Of a stretch of DNA of 64,000 bases, positions 27,755 through 40,244 are shown piece after piece. The notes below the pieces were generated by a model. It saw only the letters and a list, made by a program, of their open reading frames with translations, was not told where the DNA came from and made no database searches. How positions within the stretch are numbered: the stretch's first letter is position 1; each line of letters opens with the position of its first letter. A program made the translations under genes and the position numbers. Origin of the DNA: Ancylostoma caninum (lineage: Eukaryota > Nematoda > Chromadorea > Rhabditida > Ancylostomatidae); contig JBAJFG010000389.1 of the NCBI GenBank assembly GCA_037903475.1, forward strand, positions 1,178,001-1,242,000, read 5' to 3'.

Positions 27755-30051
27755 GCCCGACGTTACTAAAGTGCACAAAGTGCCACCGTTCACGCTAAAC
27801 AAATCCCATTTTCCCTGTTTTGACGCCATTTTTACGAATCGCTACGTTACTGCAACGACCCATTTCATTGTCTAGACTACTTTTGCATCTTTGATCTGAA
27901 AACGTCGAAAGTCGCGTTACCCTAGCATCCATTATCAGTTTTCTGCATTAATTTCCACAGTAATCCACGCAAAACAAGGGAGAAAGCCCCACTTACTCTC
28001 TCTCTTCACACACGTCGTCTTTATAATTTGGAAGTCCAGGATGGTTACCACACATTCGATTATTCTTCTATTTACGAATATTGTAATGTCTGATTATTTC
28101 GAAAATATTCCAGATAGCTGGAAGAATTTTCTCTAAAAACTCGAGCTCGAATGACACACTTCTCGATGAATTCCAACGTTGTATGATTTCCCAGATATTC
28201 GAATAAGTGAATGGTTTGAACTCATTTCTTTCGAGAATCTATTTGAATTGATTTTTCGACTGAGTTGAATATTCAAAAATTTCTTAAGGCATATTCGATT
28301 CGAATTACTTGTAGAAGTTATCCACACCTTAGCTCTATGCTAAGATTGCCAGAATCCAATCTACTCAGCTAATCGAAGGGACTTTTTTCCTTCAAGCAAT
28401 TCCTTAGATCTGGCATGACTATTTTTCGCACAATTTCCGCATACCCTTTCGTGTTGTTTTCAAAAGTTCTCCTCCAATTCTCTTTTTTTCTGGATTCCCA
28501 CTAGAATTTTCATGATGTTGTTCATTTTGCATTAAATTCATTATATTCTCGTACTACTTTTATAGCACTGGTTTTGAAACTTCTAGAATCGCGCTCTAAG
28601 AAGAGCTAAAATCTCGGATTTTCCTGGGTACCGTTCCCAAAAAAGTGCATCCGATTAGTCCACTATGTAACCTAACCTGCACATGTTATAACTACTTCTC
28701 TGTTCTGTTCTGGACCTGTACTGTCCAGGAAATCCTCTACCATTTAAGCCAGCTGTATTTATGCTTGGCGAACAAGTAAGATTCGATATTTAACATGTAT
28801 GTGGTTGGCTGGCGACAATGAATGTTTGATGATTCAAATATTTGGTAAGAACTGGTGTCAAGTGTTTGAGTAATCGTTCATGTGCGCAATCTGTCACATG
28901 TTAGCATACATGCTTATGCTGCTTTATTTCTGCACCTATACATGATCATTTGATTGTTCGATGTTTTTTGGATTCAGATGCCGTAAATTTTGGAAATTCT
29001 ACCAGCTCAGGGGAAGGTTAGAGTTGACCTCTACGCGAATAAATATAAATAAATTTGTACATTAACTCATTCGAACAGTCGAAGCATTTGAATATTCATT
29101 TGTGCTCTGCGAGGGATAGAAATTTCTTTTACATGTATTCCATAGCGCGATCTCGGACAGCAGGTCTCTCTACTGAATCTTCGATTATTTACGTCACAAC
29201 TGGCTACGATACATAGCTGAAAATCTAGACTCTCTGTTGTTTTCAGAGATTCTCTAAATACACATAATCTTCGTAAAATTATATAATTTTCTTGACGAAT
29301 TTCTTTAGAACATACATTTTACCCATTAATAGTTTACGATCTGGCGAAGAATGCCTGCACAGGGCATTTTAATGCCTTTCTTCCACTCCTTAGCCTTTGA
29401 AAGCCCTCTATCATTGGCTTGAATTTTTCCTTTTACCAGTAAAATATCTACCCAAAAGCTTCCGATTTCGCTCACTGAGATTCTGTAACGAATACATTGT
29501 CTAACTTTTTTGAGATGAGATCAGCATGTCGATCATGGTCCGTGCATCCTAGGATGGAATCTTTACTCCCAGACTTGAGACTCTTGCCTCTTAAATGATG
29601 GAAACTATGAAAGTGAGATATGGATAAATTCAAGGGTGCGTCAAGCTTCTTCGAATTACCTCTAATTCATTGAACCTAGGTAATGTTTTTTTTTCTTGGT
29701 GTAATTGAATAAGCTGTGACCTAGCGCCCACCACAACTCCAGAGGGAAGCCGGAAGTACTATGTACATATTAGAAGAAAATTTTCAACTTCTAATTACTA
29801 TTTCTTGATCTACAAAAGTTTACGATGGATCCATATCATGTTAAATAAACAATTCTTTTTCTAAGCTCTCCTTTCAATCATTATGGTCGAACTGTTGCGT
29901 GCCATAAAATTTTCCAAATGTTCATCCAATCACTCGAATTTCTTGAGTATTCACTTTCAATCTTGGGAAGCCCGTAATTGCTCGTGCACTGGACCGTTTT
30001 ACCGCCGTTTCCCCCGAGTCTCTATAGGATTTATTTACCCAGGATCTTCGG

Positions 30052-31265
30052 ATGTCTTCTCGGCAGCACCCTACCTCAGCTGTTCTTGATAACTTACAAA
30101 GATTCCGCAAGAACACCGACCTATCTCACAGTCAGACTGTTCTGGATTCTTCCTACAATTATGGTGAATCAAATAGTCTGCGACGGCTGCTACCGAGCCA
30201 AATCCTGCGCACTGACTCCAGTCTGAAGAGGAAAATAGCGCGCACACAGTCAGAAAAGCGCATTTCTGTCCCGCCGTCACTGCCGAGACTGTCAGAAGCG
30301 TCGCCTAATCGTCGCTTGGACTATGGAAAACTCGATCGAGTATTGAGATTTATGGAAGCTTACGGCATAGATCCGTACGAGCCAGAGACTTGGCAAGTAC
30401 CTCCGAGAAGCCGCAATACTGGTAATTACTACTTATCTGATCCACCACCACCTAAACCACTCCGACGTGCCATGTCCGAGTGGGACATCGACGATGTGCC
30501 ACCCAAAGCTGCTGAACGGGTGACATACTACGGGAGCGTGGATCAGCTTCCCAGGGGGAAGAAGAAAAAGCGGAGGATTTCTTTCTCGTTTAAGGTTTTT
30601 AATGAAGGTAAAAAGGTCATCCAGCATGTTGCTTCATTTTAGTAGGTGTCGCATATCTAAGGCAACTAGTTTCAGAACTCGAGTATGGCCCTGGGATCGT
30701 GGAAAGGCTCAAAGCCAAGTTCCATCGTTTGTCTGGGCTTGTGAGCCGTGACGCTAAGGTGAGCTCCAGAAAAGATTGCATTGCAGAGAAGAAGCCAATT
30801 TCCAGGAGAAAATATATGAAAAGCGGATGAGTGTAAGGAAGAATCACTGAGAGTTTATATTTCTAAACTAATTTTGGTATACCTCTTTGCAAATAGGGCG
30901 GTAATAAAAAGGTAGAATGCAAATAAATGATCTTGTAATAAATATATAAAACAATGGATACAAGGTTTATTAATACAACTACAACGATTAATAAATACCC
31001 ATTTCTAAGTCAACCTGTAAAACTGCGATCTTTAAGGTCTCTCCACACGCAACTGGTAAGCGATGCCCATCGGTGGACGATATCCTCTCGACAGCTGAAG
31101 AGGAGCCGTTGTACGTCTAGCGAATTCCGCTGTTTTTCCTATTTCAAAGGAGCTTACATTAACTTAATTACTTTAGACGTAGCCATACGGCGTTAAGTGC
31201 ACGTTCAACTACACCGCTATCGCCACTTTCTAGGCAACAATCTCAATCTACTGGCGATATGCTGG
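30052..31265 (+). CDS. Taperin/phostensin-like scaffold, 5' exons (residues 1-277)
   Basis: The ATG is 9 nt after a TTTATTTACCCAG site at 30042, probably an SL acceptor. Exons are 30052-30607, 30676-30758, 30806-30832, 31037-31110 (or from 31010) and 31177-31265; phases are 1, 0, 0, 2, 1. Exon 1 is a basic Ser/Pro-rich 185-residue start with KKKKRRISFSF at 170-180, where RISF (175-178) fits the RVxF-type PP1-docking consensus. Exon 2 encodes ELEYGPGIVERLKAKF (186-201), a short helix that resembles the YGAPPGRVSRLLERF block I recall from taperin. Exon 3 is a 27-nt microexon (EKIYEKRMS). Exons 4-5 are acidic then Ser/Thr/Gln-rich (VDDILSTAEEEP, STTPLSPLSRQQSQS). Together with the later exons the long form has 1,068 residues. 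Taperin and phostensin bind PP1 and actin structures; that role here is inferred. Confidence 0.7.
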
Positions 31266-32007
31266 GTAAGTTAGCAAGTAGCTACTAGGATTATGTTCTG
31301 GATCAGTTATTGTCTGTATGCGAGCAATTACTACATATTATTGCATACTAGATGGCATACCCGGCTTTCCTCAGGTGTTTTACTACCTCAGCTGCCTCGC
31401 ATTGTTGAGCACAGTTGCTGCTGCCGATAAATTTATTAAAAATGCCCATAGCTTTGATGATCGGTACAATGACGATGCTCAAATGACTCTCTTCCACCAA
31501 CCTCTAAGCGAAAAGCCAGCAAAGTTTTTTCGTTGAAACTGAATTGAAGTATTGGTGCACAAGGTTGTCATACTCATATTCAGCTTATTTAGAAGCTCCA
31601 GTAGAGATGTTTTCACAGCCCCATGGTGTAAAACAGCGAAAAACCATTAAGATCGATAAATCAATATTTCGTGCAAAACGATCATCACATTCGTTCTCAC
31701 TGCACGGGAAACTGCAGTAGTCATGCCCTTACCCGTCCCCGAACGAAGATGGGGAAGTCGATAAAATCAATAAATCGATACCGCCGCTAGAAGCGGTTGC
31801 CATATTCGTGCTCAGCGTATCAAGGTAGCAGGCATATCCTCACCGACCCCGGGCAAAAATAGCGAAAAATCAATAAAATCGTTATAATCGATAGGTCGAT
31901 CGATGCTCCCGAATAAAAAATAGCCTACATATAACCTCCGCCGGCCCCGAAGAACCCACATGCAAAATTTGGTCTTGATCGGTTCATCCTCTGCGATTTC
32001 TATTCGG

Positions 32008-32008
<1 letters not shown>

Positions 32009-32090
<82 letters not shown>
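32009..32090. repeat. (AC)41 microsatellite
   Basis: An 82-nt uninterrupted AC tract in the intron between the exons at 31,265 and 32,502. It caps a stretch (about 31,640-31,980) with diverged short repeats of the type AATCAATAAATCGATA and CAGCGAAAAA. Confidence 0.98.
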
Positions 32091-32092
<2 letters not shown>

Positions 32093-32501
32093 TTTATATA
32101 CATATATACAGATTGATTCGATTACTGTGAAGAAAGGCTCTAGTTGGCAACTTCTAGAACCACCGTAGAAACTGTAGCACTAAATGTCCAATCTGAGTTT
32201 AAGTGGGAAGGCGTAGAGCGAATTTCTCAACATCGCTAACCTCTGGATTCTGGAAAATTTGGGGAAGCAGATGCTGTTCGGATGTTTTTTTTTGGTGATT
32301 TCGGAGCTCATCTCAGTTCCCTAGGATTTTATTGTTATTCAAATGCAAGAATTTTGTCTACTGGTTACAATGCAGTAAGAACAACGGAAGAATTTTCTAT
32401 AAAACGTGATATGGAGCACTTCTCAGCTGTAGTGATAGAGATCCCCTCCATGTTATCAAAAATTGTTGATTTCTGATACTCTAGCTGATTTACATATTCA
32501 G

Positions 32502-35500
32502 ATGCCGTAGATGAACGCCGCACATTCGTCGTACATCGAACGATGAATATTCAACCAGACGAATATCCTGACGTCAGTATTTTATGCTATTCTTCATTTG
32601 TTATTCCATATAATACTTTATATTGCAGTCAACATCTATCAGTGCTCTTCGTCGCAAGTTCGAGATCAATGTCCAACGACGGCCATCGCAAAATCTGAGG
32701 CATGCCAAGGTGAAATTTTATGGGATTTGCTGATTCTTCGGAATGCATGGATTTCCTTATGGTAAATGATTAGAGTTCTGTTGATGTTCTGAGGGTTTCA
32801 GCTGTGTGAGCTTCAAAATCAAAAAAAAAAACTCTAGGAATTAACTTTGAGATCTCTATCCTATCACCGCATAGCCTTGAAATATGCTCAGAAAAGCTAT
32901 GGAGAGAGGTCAATTTTGGAAATCACTCATGTCTTCTGGAGCAGGCCTAACGATAATTTCTGGGAGCTGCTCAAGGACATTTATAAAGTGAAGAAAAACT
33001 TCGGTATGATAGAAAACAGGAAGAATGGGTTAGGCGAAAAAAATTATCCTCAGACAGAGAAGAGACTTAGGAATTCGCCGCCGCTTTACTTGAGGGAATC
33101 CGTTCATCGTGATCAAGAAAGCTTTTTAGCACACTACAGTAATCAGAGTGATCCAGCAACAGGTCCAGCTATATGTATTGATAAAGAGACATTTGTGGGA
33201 ATGAGAAAAGGGAAAGCACTACAGGTGGAAATTCCGTTCCATTCTCATCCTTGAGAGCAGATTTTGTGCTAATCAAGTTATATATAATTGTACAACGGAA
33301 GATGTCACTGAGTAGCCTAAACATCATTACCTTCGAGTACACTACTATGTGTGTAGACTTTTCAACTTTTTTTCTGAGCTAACTTCACAATTTCTCTATG
33401 TATATTTTTCCAGAAGTTAAGCATAATAGGCAAAGAGCCAGCGCTTCAGAGCCTATGCATAATTGAGGGGCTGGTAAGCCTTATGTCCATGAGTATGATT
33501 ACACATTGGTAGCAACTGAGTACAGCCATGATATATGGGTAAAATTGGTCATGGATGCCGAGTAAAGGGTGAGTTCGAGTACGTCAGCATTTTTACCATG
33601 AGTAATCCAATGATGCATCCGGACCCAGAATCATTCGAGTTATTTGATTCGCGAAACCTACTTGCATATCATGAAACATGAGTAAGACTACTGATGGGTG
33701 CTAGGTAATGTAATATTTAGCACGGTAATGTAATATAGAGTAGCATTTTTATCATGGGTAATCCAGTAATGCATCCGGACTCAGAATCATTCCATTTATT
33801 TGAATCACGAAACCTACTTGCATGTCTCGAAACAGATTTTATAAGGAAGGATTATCTTTTATCCGGAAAATTCAAAGATTTCGAATGCCTCTCATAGTTT
33901 TTTTTTTTCTTTTGAACTACTAACGAGTCTTGGCGGCTAGGAATTGTTACTTTAAATTTCCTAATGCAGCGGGTGAAACTATGAATTCGGAAATGCGGTG
34001 GTGCGACCTATGTACATAGATAGACCTCAGAATAAAATAATTGATAATGGTTGTATCCATGGGATATTCTCGAATATTCCATATTTATGTGTTATCCACC
34101 CATCTCTGCTTCACCTCTACTCATCACTCACTATTTCAGAGCCTTGGCTCTTCCAACTATGAGTCACGCGTTCGCCCAACATCCGCGGATCTTTCCCATC
34201 ATTCGACGCCAATACTGTTCAACAAGGATGTGCCGCCTCCACGAGGACTACGTCTAGTCGAAGCGCCTCCGAAATCGACTCCATCGCCAACAGCTGATCA
34301 TCAAATAGGACATACCGTTAGTATGCTGATACCTGGCAACAGTGAAGCGGAAGAACCTAAGCAGACGTCACCACGACATGCTCCAATTGCCTCGGAAAGG
34401 TTAACGTCAGCTGCTGCTCCACAGACATTCAAAACGTTGGAGTCGAAGAACGAGCCATCCTACATGGACCAGCGGAAGCCATTCCGTGTGCTTGAGGTCA
34501 GTGAATTTTTCCGTAATGGCTATGGAAGGTTTCTTGTAGTCCTGAAACTCAGCTCCATCCTCTCCTATCCCATGCATTTCATTGCAGGTGTTAAACCGTG
34601 CCACAGCACCCAAAATCGTCGACAATAATAACGACGATGAACCTGAGTTCATCAAGATTGGTCGACGACTTCGCAGAAATTCCATGCATCTGGAAGAGCT
34701 GGAGCCAATTCGCGATTATTCGAAGGAGCAAGAGTACCGAGAATCTCATAAGGACGCACCTCAGAAGGTGGCGGAATCTCTGGAAATTCAACGGAGTGCT
34801 GTTCAAAAAGGTAAACTGAGTGGAAACATTTGGGTTGTGAAAGTAAGAATCACTCCAAAAAACCATCATTTTTCCTATCCTTCCTGGCATTCTTCCTGGA
34901 AAGAAAAACTTGGTGGCTTATGTAAAAGTTTCATTACTTCTTTTTTCCGCATGAAAAAGTAGATAGGAGTTTGAAAATGTCGGAAAACGGCTGATAACAC
35001 GAGATCTGGGATAGATTTGCACATCCACTTCTTACATAAGTATTGGTGACAGTAGCCCGTCGGAAACAACAGGCAAAGTAGGAAGTTTTCTGGAAAACGA
35101 ATCGATCCTTACATTCTTCCAGTACCATTCATCCGTCGTACTGCGGAAATCCCGAAGTTATCCACCAACGCCAGTATTGTTCACGACGACTTTTATGAGG
35201 ATTCACTTCATGAGAGTTGTTCGCTGACACGCTCTCTGGATTTGGTATCACCACCTGATCCTGACTCGGCGCGGCAGAGGTGACTGAAAAATTCCTCATG
35301 AATAACGTTGTTTCCATTATAATACGTCTCCACCCTAGTCTTCACTGTTCCACACAAATTGCAGGATCTAATTATTTAGATAAGATTTATAGAAATAACA
35401 AAAATAACTATTTGTAAAGTGAAAACAATGATATATGGTTTATGAAGGTAGTGCGATATTGAACAATGTAAATGGTTAATTTAGGCCTTCACCAAGAACT

Positions 35501-36734
35501 GACTCCATCCCAACGGTATTTGTATGCACTGATGATCTTCCGCCAACAACTGATGCAAGTCCGCCGCCAGAGGAGCCAAGGCCACCACAGGTAAAGCTCT
35601 AGGATACAGGACACTTACAATCAGGCATGGCTGAAATTGTTGCGTGAGACCGGGGAGTCGGAAGTGAAAAGTTGGGAGGAGTTTGAATTATGCGTAGGAA
35701 ATGTGAAGGGATAAAAACAGTATGCTTGACGTGACATAACTCAGCTACTGCCAATTTTTCAAGAATCCAGAAGATAGAACCCCGCATTGCGTCAGATTTC
35801 AGCAACTTCTGAACGTCCAAATCCGCAGTTCCCTCATCACTACTTACCCGCCGCGCCCTTCAGGCCCTGGTAGGAAACTGTGTAGAAACTCGGCTTTGCC
35901 TATCTCTTCCCAGGAAGCAAAGTCCAGCTTTTACCTGGAGTTAACGTTAATATACCAGACGGCATCTTTCAAACTACTGTTAGGATGTTTTCTCCGGGTT
36001 TAAAAAGCAAAACAGCCTGACTCTGTGCGCGCTGGTTGTAAATGTCTGTAAACGTTACAAATCAACAGTCCACAAGCATTTCTTTACGCAAACAAAGTTT
36101 AAGCATCCTATCTCATATCTATGCCATCCCGTCTCGGAATTATCTTGGGATACAGATATTCAGATTGAAATTTCTATTATGTATTTCTATTTCACATTGT
36201 ATAGGAGTTGCAATTCATTGACGAGAGCAACGACTACATCCCAAAAACCCATGTCTCGGATGTACGACCTTCTGCTCTACCTCTGCTCTCGTCACCTCAA
36301 ATTATTCCCCATAATAGCGGTAAGGTTTTTTATTACTACCAGTTTTGTCCATGAGTATCCTTAAAGTTAAAAATTCTAGATGATAGTGGAGTGACGGAAA
36401 TGCAGCGTCTGCTGAACAGATTCAGAAAATCACGAGATGAACGCCATCTGGAGACAATAAAAGCTCTAGAATCCACAGGGATGGTTATTGCTCCGGAACC
36501 GGCTCAGGCTAAGCAGGCTCAGCAGGTAAAAATTAATCTGTTCAAGTCTGGATGCATCATAGGAATTCTCTCACCGCTTATAGCGCCCGTTTGTACATGC
36601 AATCGTTGGAGTTCGTCCATCAAGTGGTTCGACAGATCGATCTCTATTTGTGCATCGAGCCATGAACTTGAGTCGGCCAAATGTTGTTAACATTTCTGTT
36701 AGAAGTGATGCTGTCCCGTCACATGCCAGGAAAT
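32502..36734 (+). CDS. Taperin/phostensin-like scaffold, middle exons (residues 277-765)
   Basis: Ten exons: 32502-32572, 32629-32709, 33414-33473, 34140-34496, 34588-34810, 35123-35279, 35485-35590, 36205-36319, 36380-36525 and 36584-36734. Every junction keeps one frame. The protein here is disordered, rich in Pro, Ser and charged residues. RRTFVVHR (282-289), RRKFEINVQRRPS and SLFVHRAM resemble the repeated TFTVxPR-like motifs of taperin and phostensin. The exon at 34588 is basic/acidic mixed (IKIGRRLRRNSMHLEELEP). The exon at 36380 predicts a helix (TEMQRLLNRFRKSRDERHLE). Donors at 32572 and 34496 are GTCAGT; the rest are close to consensus. The intron at 32,710-33,413 holds a 135-codon open frame that I treat as non-coding. 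Confidence 0.72.
33586..33833 (+). repeat. Pair of 92-nt direct repeats
   Basis: 33586-33677 and 33742-33833 are equal in length and clearly similar (both contain GATTCGCGAAACCTACTTGCAT-like sequence and GCATCCGGAC). The spacer has its own short duplication of GGTAATGTAATAT. All lie in the intron before the exon at 34,140. Confidence 0.85.
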
Positions 36735-36841
36735 GTGAGTCTTTCAATGGTGTTCAATTTATGGATTTCAGGAGTCTCTTTCCACTGGACATGGTTGCAT
36801 AATTAAACAGTTTTTAGACCTCGTTGCAATTATCCAATTGT

Positions 36842-36913
36842 TTTTTTTGCGAGAAGACTTAATTAAGCACTCTTCGCTTTTTTTGCGAGAAGACTTAATT
36901 AAGCACTCTTCGC
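36842..36913. repeat. Perfect 36-nt tandem duplication
   Basis: Two adjacent copies of a 36-nt unit containing GCGAGAAGACTTAATTAAGC and CACTCTTCGC. Each has TTAATTAA at its centre and near-complementary ends (GCGAGAAG and CTCTTCGC). It lies just inside the start of the 13.5-kb intron. Confidence 0.95.
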
Positions 36914-39900
36914 TAACGGCCTTGTTATCCTTGACTTTTAATGGGTCCCTTTTGATATATTAGTGCTACTAAGGGTCTAGAACATGCCCCACGAACTAAT
37001 TCTTCTCCACAATCACCATTATACATAATAATTCCATTCGTTTCTCTCCATTCTCATTTCCATTATTATCTAGCTGTTTCCTTGCTCCCATTTTCCCCTC
37101 TTCTCATTTGCAAGGACAGTAGAGAGTTTAGAGCTCCTTCCTCGCAACTGCTCTCCTTTTCTGCATTACAAAACTGCCTATAATGCTGGCTTACCGAGAG
37201 TGCAGTAGTTTTTATAGAGTTCCTGTGGATTCTTTAGCAAAAGCCGAGCTCCTTGAATCTTACCCTGTTCCTGATAGGAGCGCATCGCGACAATGTGTAG
37301 AGCAGTAATACTTCTGGTTTGAGGGAAATGAACCAGGCGTAAATATGTAATGAGTACTGATCCATGAAAACGGCTAACGAGTGGTAGACGGATATGGTAC
37401 GGGGAGATAAGAATTTTCCGATTTCATTCGAGAATTCAGTTTTCGATGTGTGACTATGTCATAACTAGCGACTTCAAAATTCCATGCCTGAATCAAGCAA
37501 GAAATCACTGCTGACCCCTTCTAGTTCTTGAAACGGTGGGTGAGTAGCTGGTTTTGTCAAACAAAACGGTAGACAATGATTGGTTTCGCATCCTTTTAGG
37601 TGAACCGCTGTATAGCCTGATCTTTCTGATGAAAGTAAGGTCATTGATTTGAAAATTAAAGAAAGCGAATTTAGCAAAAGTGAGCAGAATGTGGTTGAAG
37701 AACTCTGGGTCAAATAAGAAGACATTATACTTACTAGCTAAAGGTAGCAAGAGCCCACGTCACGTTTCAACCACTTCCCTCATTCCGCCCTCCTCTTCGA
37801 ATTCCCGTGGTTTTTATATTTTTTTAAAGTTTTTAAAGTAAAGTTTTAAAGGTTTATTTTTAAAGTATTCCATTTCGCTTCAGAATAATTAAACAAAACG
37901 AAAGCACTGCAGTTTAATGTCCAAAGATTGCTGGGAAAGTCAGCTTCTGGTCTACTACGTTCTTTCCAAAGAGATTTGGAAATATAGAGCGTTCTATAAG
38001 TATAGACGCATCCGAAAAAAAAAACTCCGCGTTCATCACCATATAGCCTTTTGAAAGAAATTATGAGCGCTAATTAATCGTTCGTCGCCGAAAATGCTAG
38101 CTCGAATTCGTTCTCTTCGAATTTTGGATTCTGGGAAAGGATCGGTAATTTCTGCACCTCATCCAGTGTATTGCACATAATTTAGTAGTCACACATTAAA
38201 TAGTATTCTCGGTATGTCAGTATGTTAGCTTTCTCTCTATGAATTTTAGAACTAAGAGATTTTATCAATCTGTACTAACTGGCACCTTTTTTCATCCTAC
38301 TACTCTACCCACGGCACCTCTCATTAATCATCGACCCTTCTTCGCCTCCATTCTGACATCCGAGAGCGATACCGCGAAGGTCGCCGGTTTTTCAGTCATC
38401 TGCCACGGATTATAAATTCTTTGTTGGAGGGTTGTGCGAACTGCGTGAGACGCTCACAGCTCTCGCCTTGTTATCTAACATATAGTATGTTTGGACAGTA
38501 ACCTTCGTTATCGCCTGATTTGACCCAAACTAATACACATCACCTTCTGCACAAAGTCTTGGTACAGATATGGACAAATAGACGTGTCTTGACGCTTCGC
38601 TCTTGTTCAGCGCCTTAATCGTTGTTACTAGGTGTTATTGTAGTAACCGCTGTTCCTGCAAATGTTTAAATAGCGACTTTTTTGTCTTTATTTAAGAAAA
38701 TGCCAATAGATTCCTGAAGACAGGCATCTTCAAGGCACTAGAACTCTTTGTATCCGCCCAAATCACTTTACTCTACGGCCAACTGCTCAATGCTACAGTT
38801 ATCGGCCGTCCTCGTCCGTTAGTTTGGCTCATGGCCAAGTCACACTTCATTCAGTAAATCCACACATGAGAACGGCCGTCTGGGCCTTCCCTGTGCCTGC
38901 GGTGTATCCGGAGGCAAAATACGGAGGTCGTGTTAAATTATGAGTAGATATAAGGAGTCTTCTGAATACTTACGCGTCAGTCCAGAAATCCTTACCTTTT
39001 TAGAATTAGTGGTTTTTATTTTGTCCTTGAAAATGAGCAGTGTTTGCCTCTCATATGAAGATATACTTCAGCCCTATTTTTCTTTACAATAGTTTCTCTT
39101 TAATTTCTCAAGTATACAGTGTAATCTTTTAGTAGTAATGGTATAATCATTACTCGTAATTTCATGGCAGTAACAATGTATTAACTCTACCTAATTTGGC
39201 AGTCATTCTAACAGGAAATGGAGTGCCTTTCCCCTGTTTTTCTCGTTTTATTTCTCGCAGCGCCTCTGAAATCGCCTGCCCAAACTGAAATCCTTAAACT
39301 TCGAGGTGATTCATGAAATCGCCTTTTTTTCAGAAAATCTCCATGTTACTTCATGCGGGCAAAAATATGGAATCGTTTAAATGAATAAATGACTCGCTGG
39401 ACGTCCCATTTAATAACAGCTTATTTCGGTCAAACAGGTTGTGGAAACAGGAGGTCTTTTGGAACTAGCTTGACCTGTTTCGTTAACGAGCCGATGAACT
39501 ATTAACGCTGCCTTGCTAGATGATTAATGATTAACGGGCTAAGGAAATTCGAGGACTAACCGTTGCATAGCTTTCGCAAGTACCTGGGAATACTGATATG
39601 TCAAATTTTGGGCTGCGAAGTGACCTAATCTTTCTGCTGCAAGCGCCATGAGCTTCACCCTCTTCCTTCGCTGGTATCAAGAAGCGTTCAGGCTTATATT
39701 CTTATGTCATGTTGTTAATGGTATCTGTGATCCAATTATTTTTGAGAGTTCATCCTGAAACGAAAATTACCATTAGATTATATTAATAGCATCTTTTAAA
39801 TTGCACTATTTTTGGTAATGCTAAGCAAATTTTGTTCTACAAACGCTTATGCAGTCTTCATTTTCCTGGATCAGTCCTTAATCAGGAACGGGTAGTTTTC

Positions 39901-40190
39901 CATGTTCACCTAGCGAAGCGCATGGAATGCACGCAGCTTCAGGAATTTAGGTTAAGGTTAATTAGATTGCAACGCTGTTTATCGGCTTAGGATTTCCCCA
40001 AGAATGTTCTTATGAGAGTTAAATGCCAGTTCTAATAAAAATCATAGAACTTAGTCATGCAACTTCTGAAAGGTCAAACTATTTGACCTTCCAGAAATTT
40101 CTATTGAAGCAACCGACCATCATTTCCGGATAGTTATCATTAAATGGAAATACCCTGTTATTTTCGCCATGAGTTGGGATATTTCTTCAG

Positions 40191-40244
40191 GTTTACTTCT
40201 CCACATTTACCGCCATCTTGTTCGGAGGATGCACTACCAGTATC
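40191..40244 (+). CDS. Candidate cassette exon in the 13.5-kb intron
   Basis: It follows a good acceptor (ATATTTCTTCAG), enters in phase 1 and leaves in phase 1 at TATC|GTAAAT, so it could be inserted between 36734 and 50239 without breaking the frame. It reads LLLHIYRHLVRRMHYQY. Without that donor the frame stays open to a stop at 40369, which would give an alternative C-terminus ending PACSAS. Composition differs from the disordered neighbours, so chance is a real possibility. Confidence 0.25.

Larger units (their letters stand above)
22448..30040. other. Intronic or upstream region, no firm exon
   Basis: No exon chain is supported. Visible items are a direct duplication of CTGTAAAAGGTCAGAT at about 23,287-23,325, an AGT/AAT-rich low-complexity tract at about 25,690-25,910, a TATAAAAG box near 25,413 of unknown relevance, and a 36-codon open frame at 27,647. 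The last few hundred bases should hold the promoter of the third first exon. Confidence 0.4.

Noticed and set aside
32847..33254. 135-codon open frame within an intron of the large gene
   Set aside because: It is flanked by exons that join cleanly in phase 0 without it, lacks an ATG at its start and has no recognisable motif. Open frames of this length are expected by chance in 64 kb.
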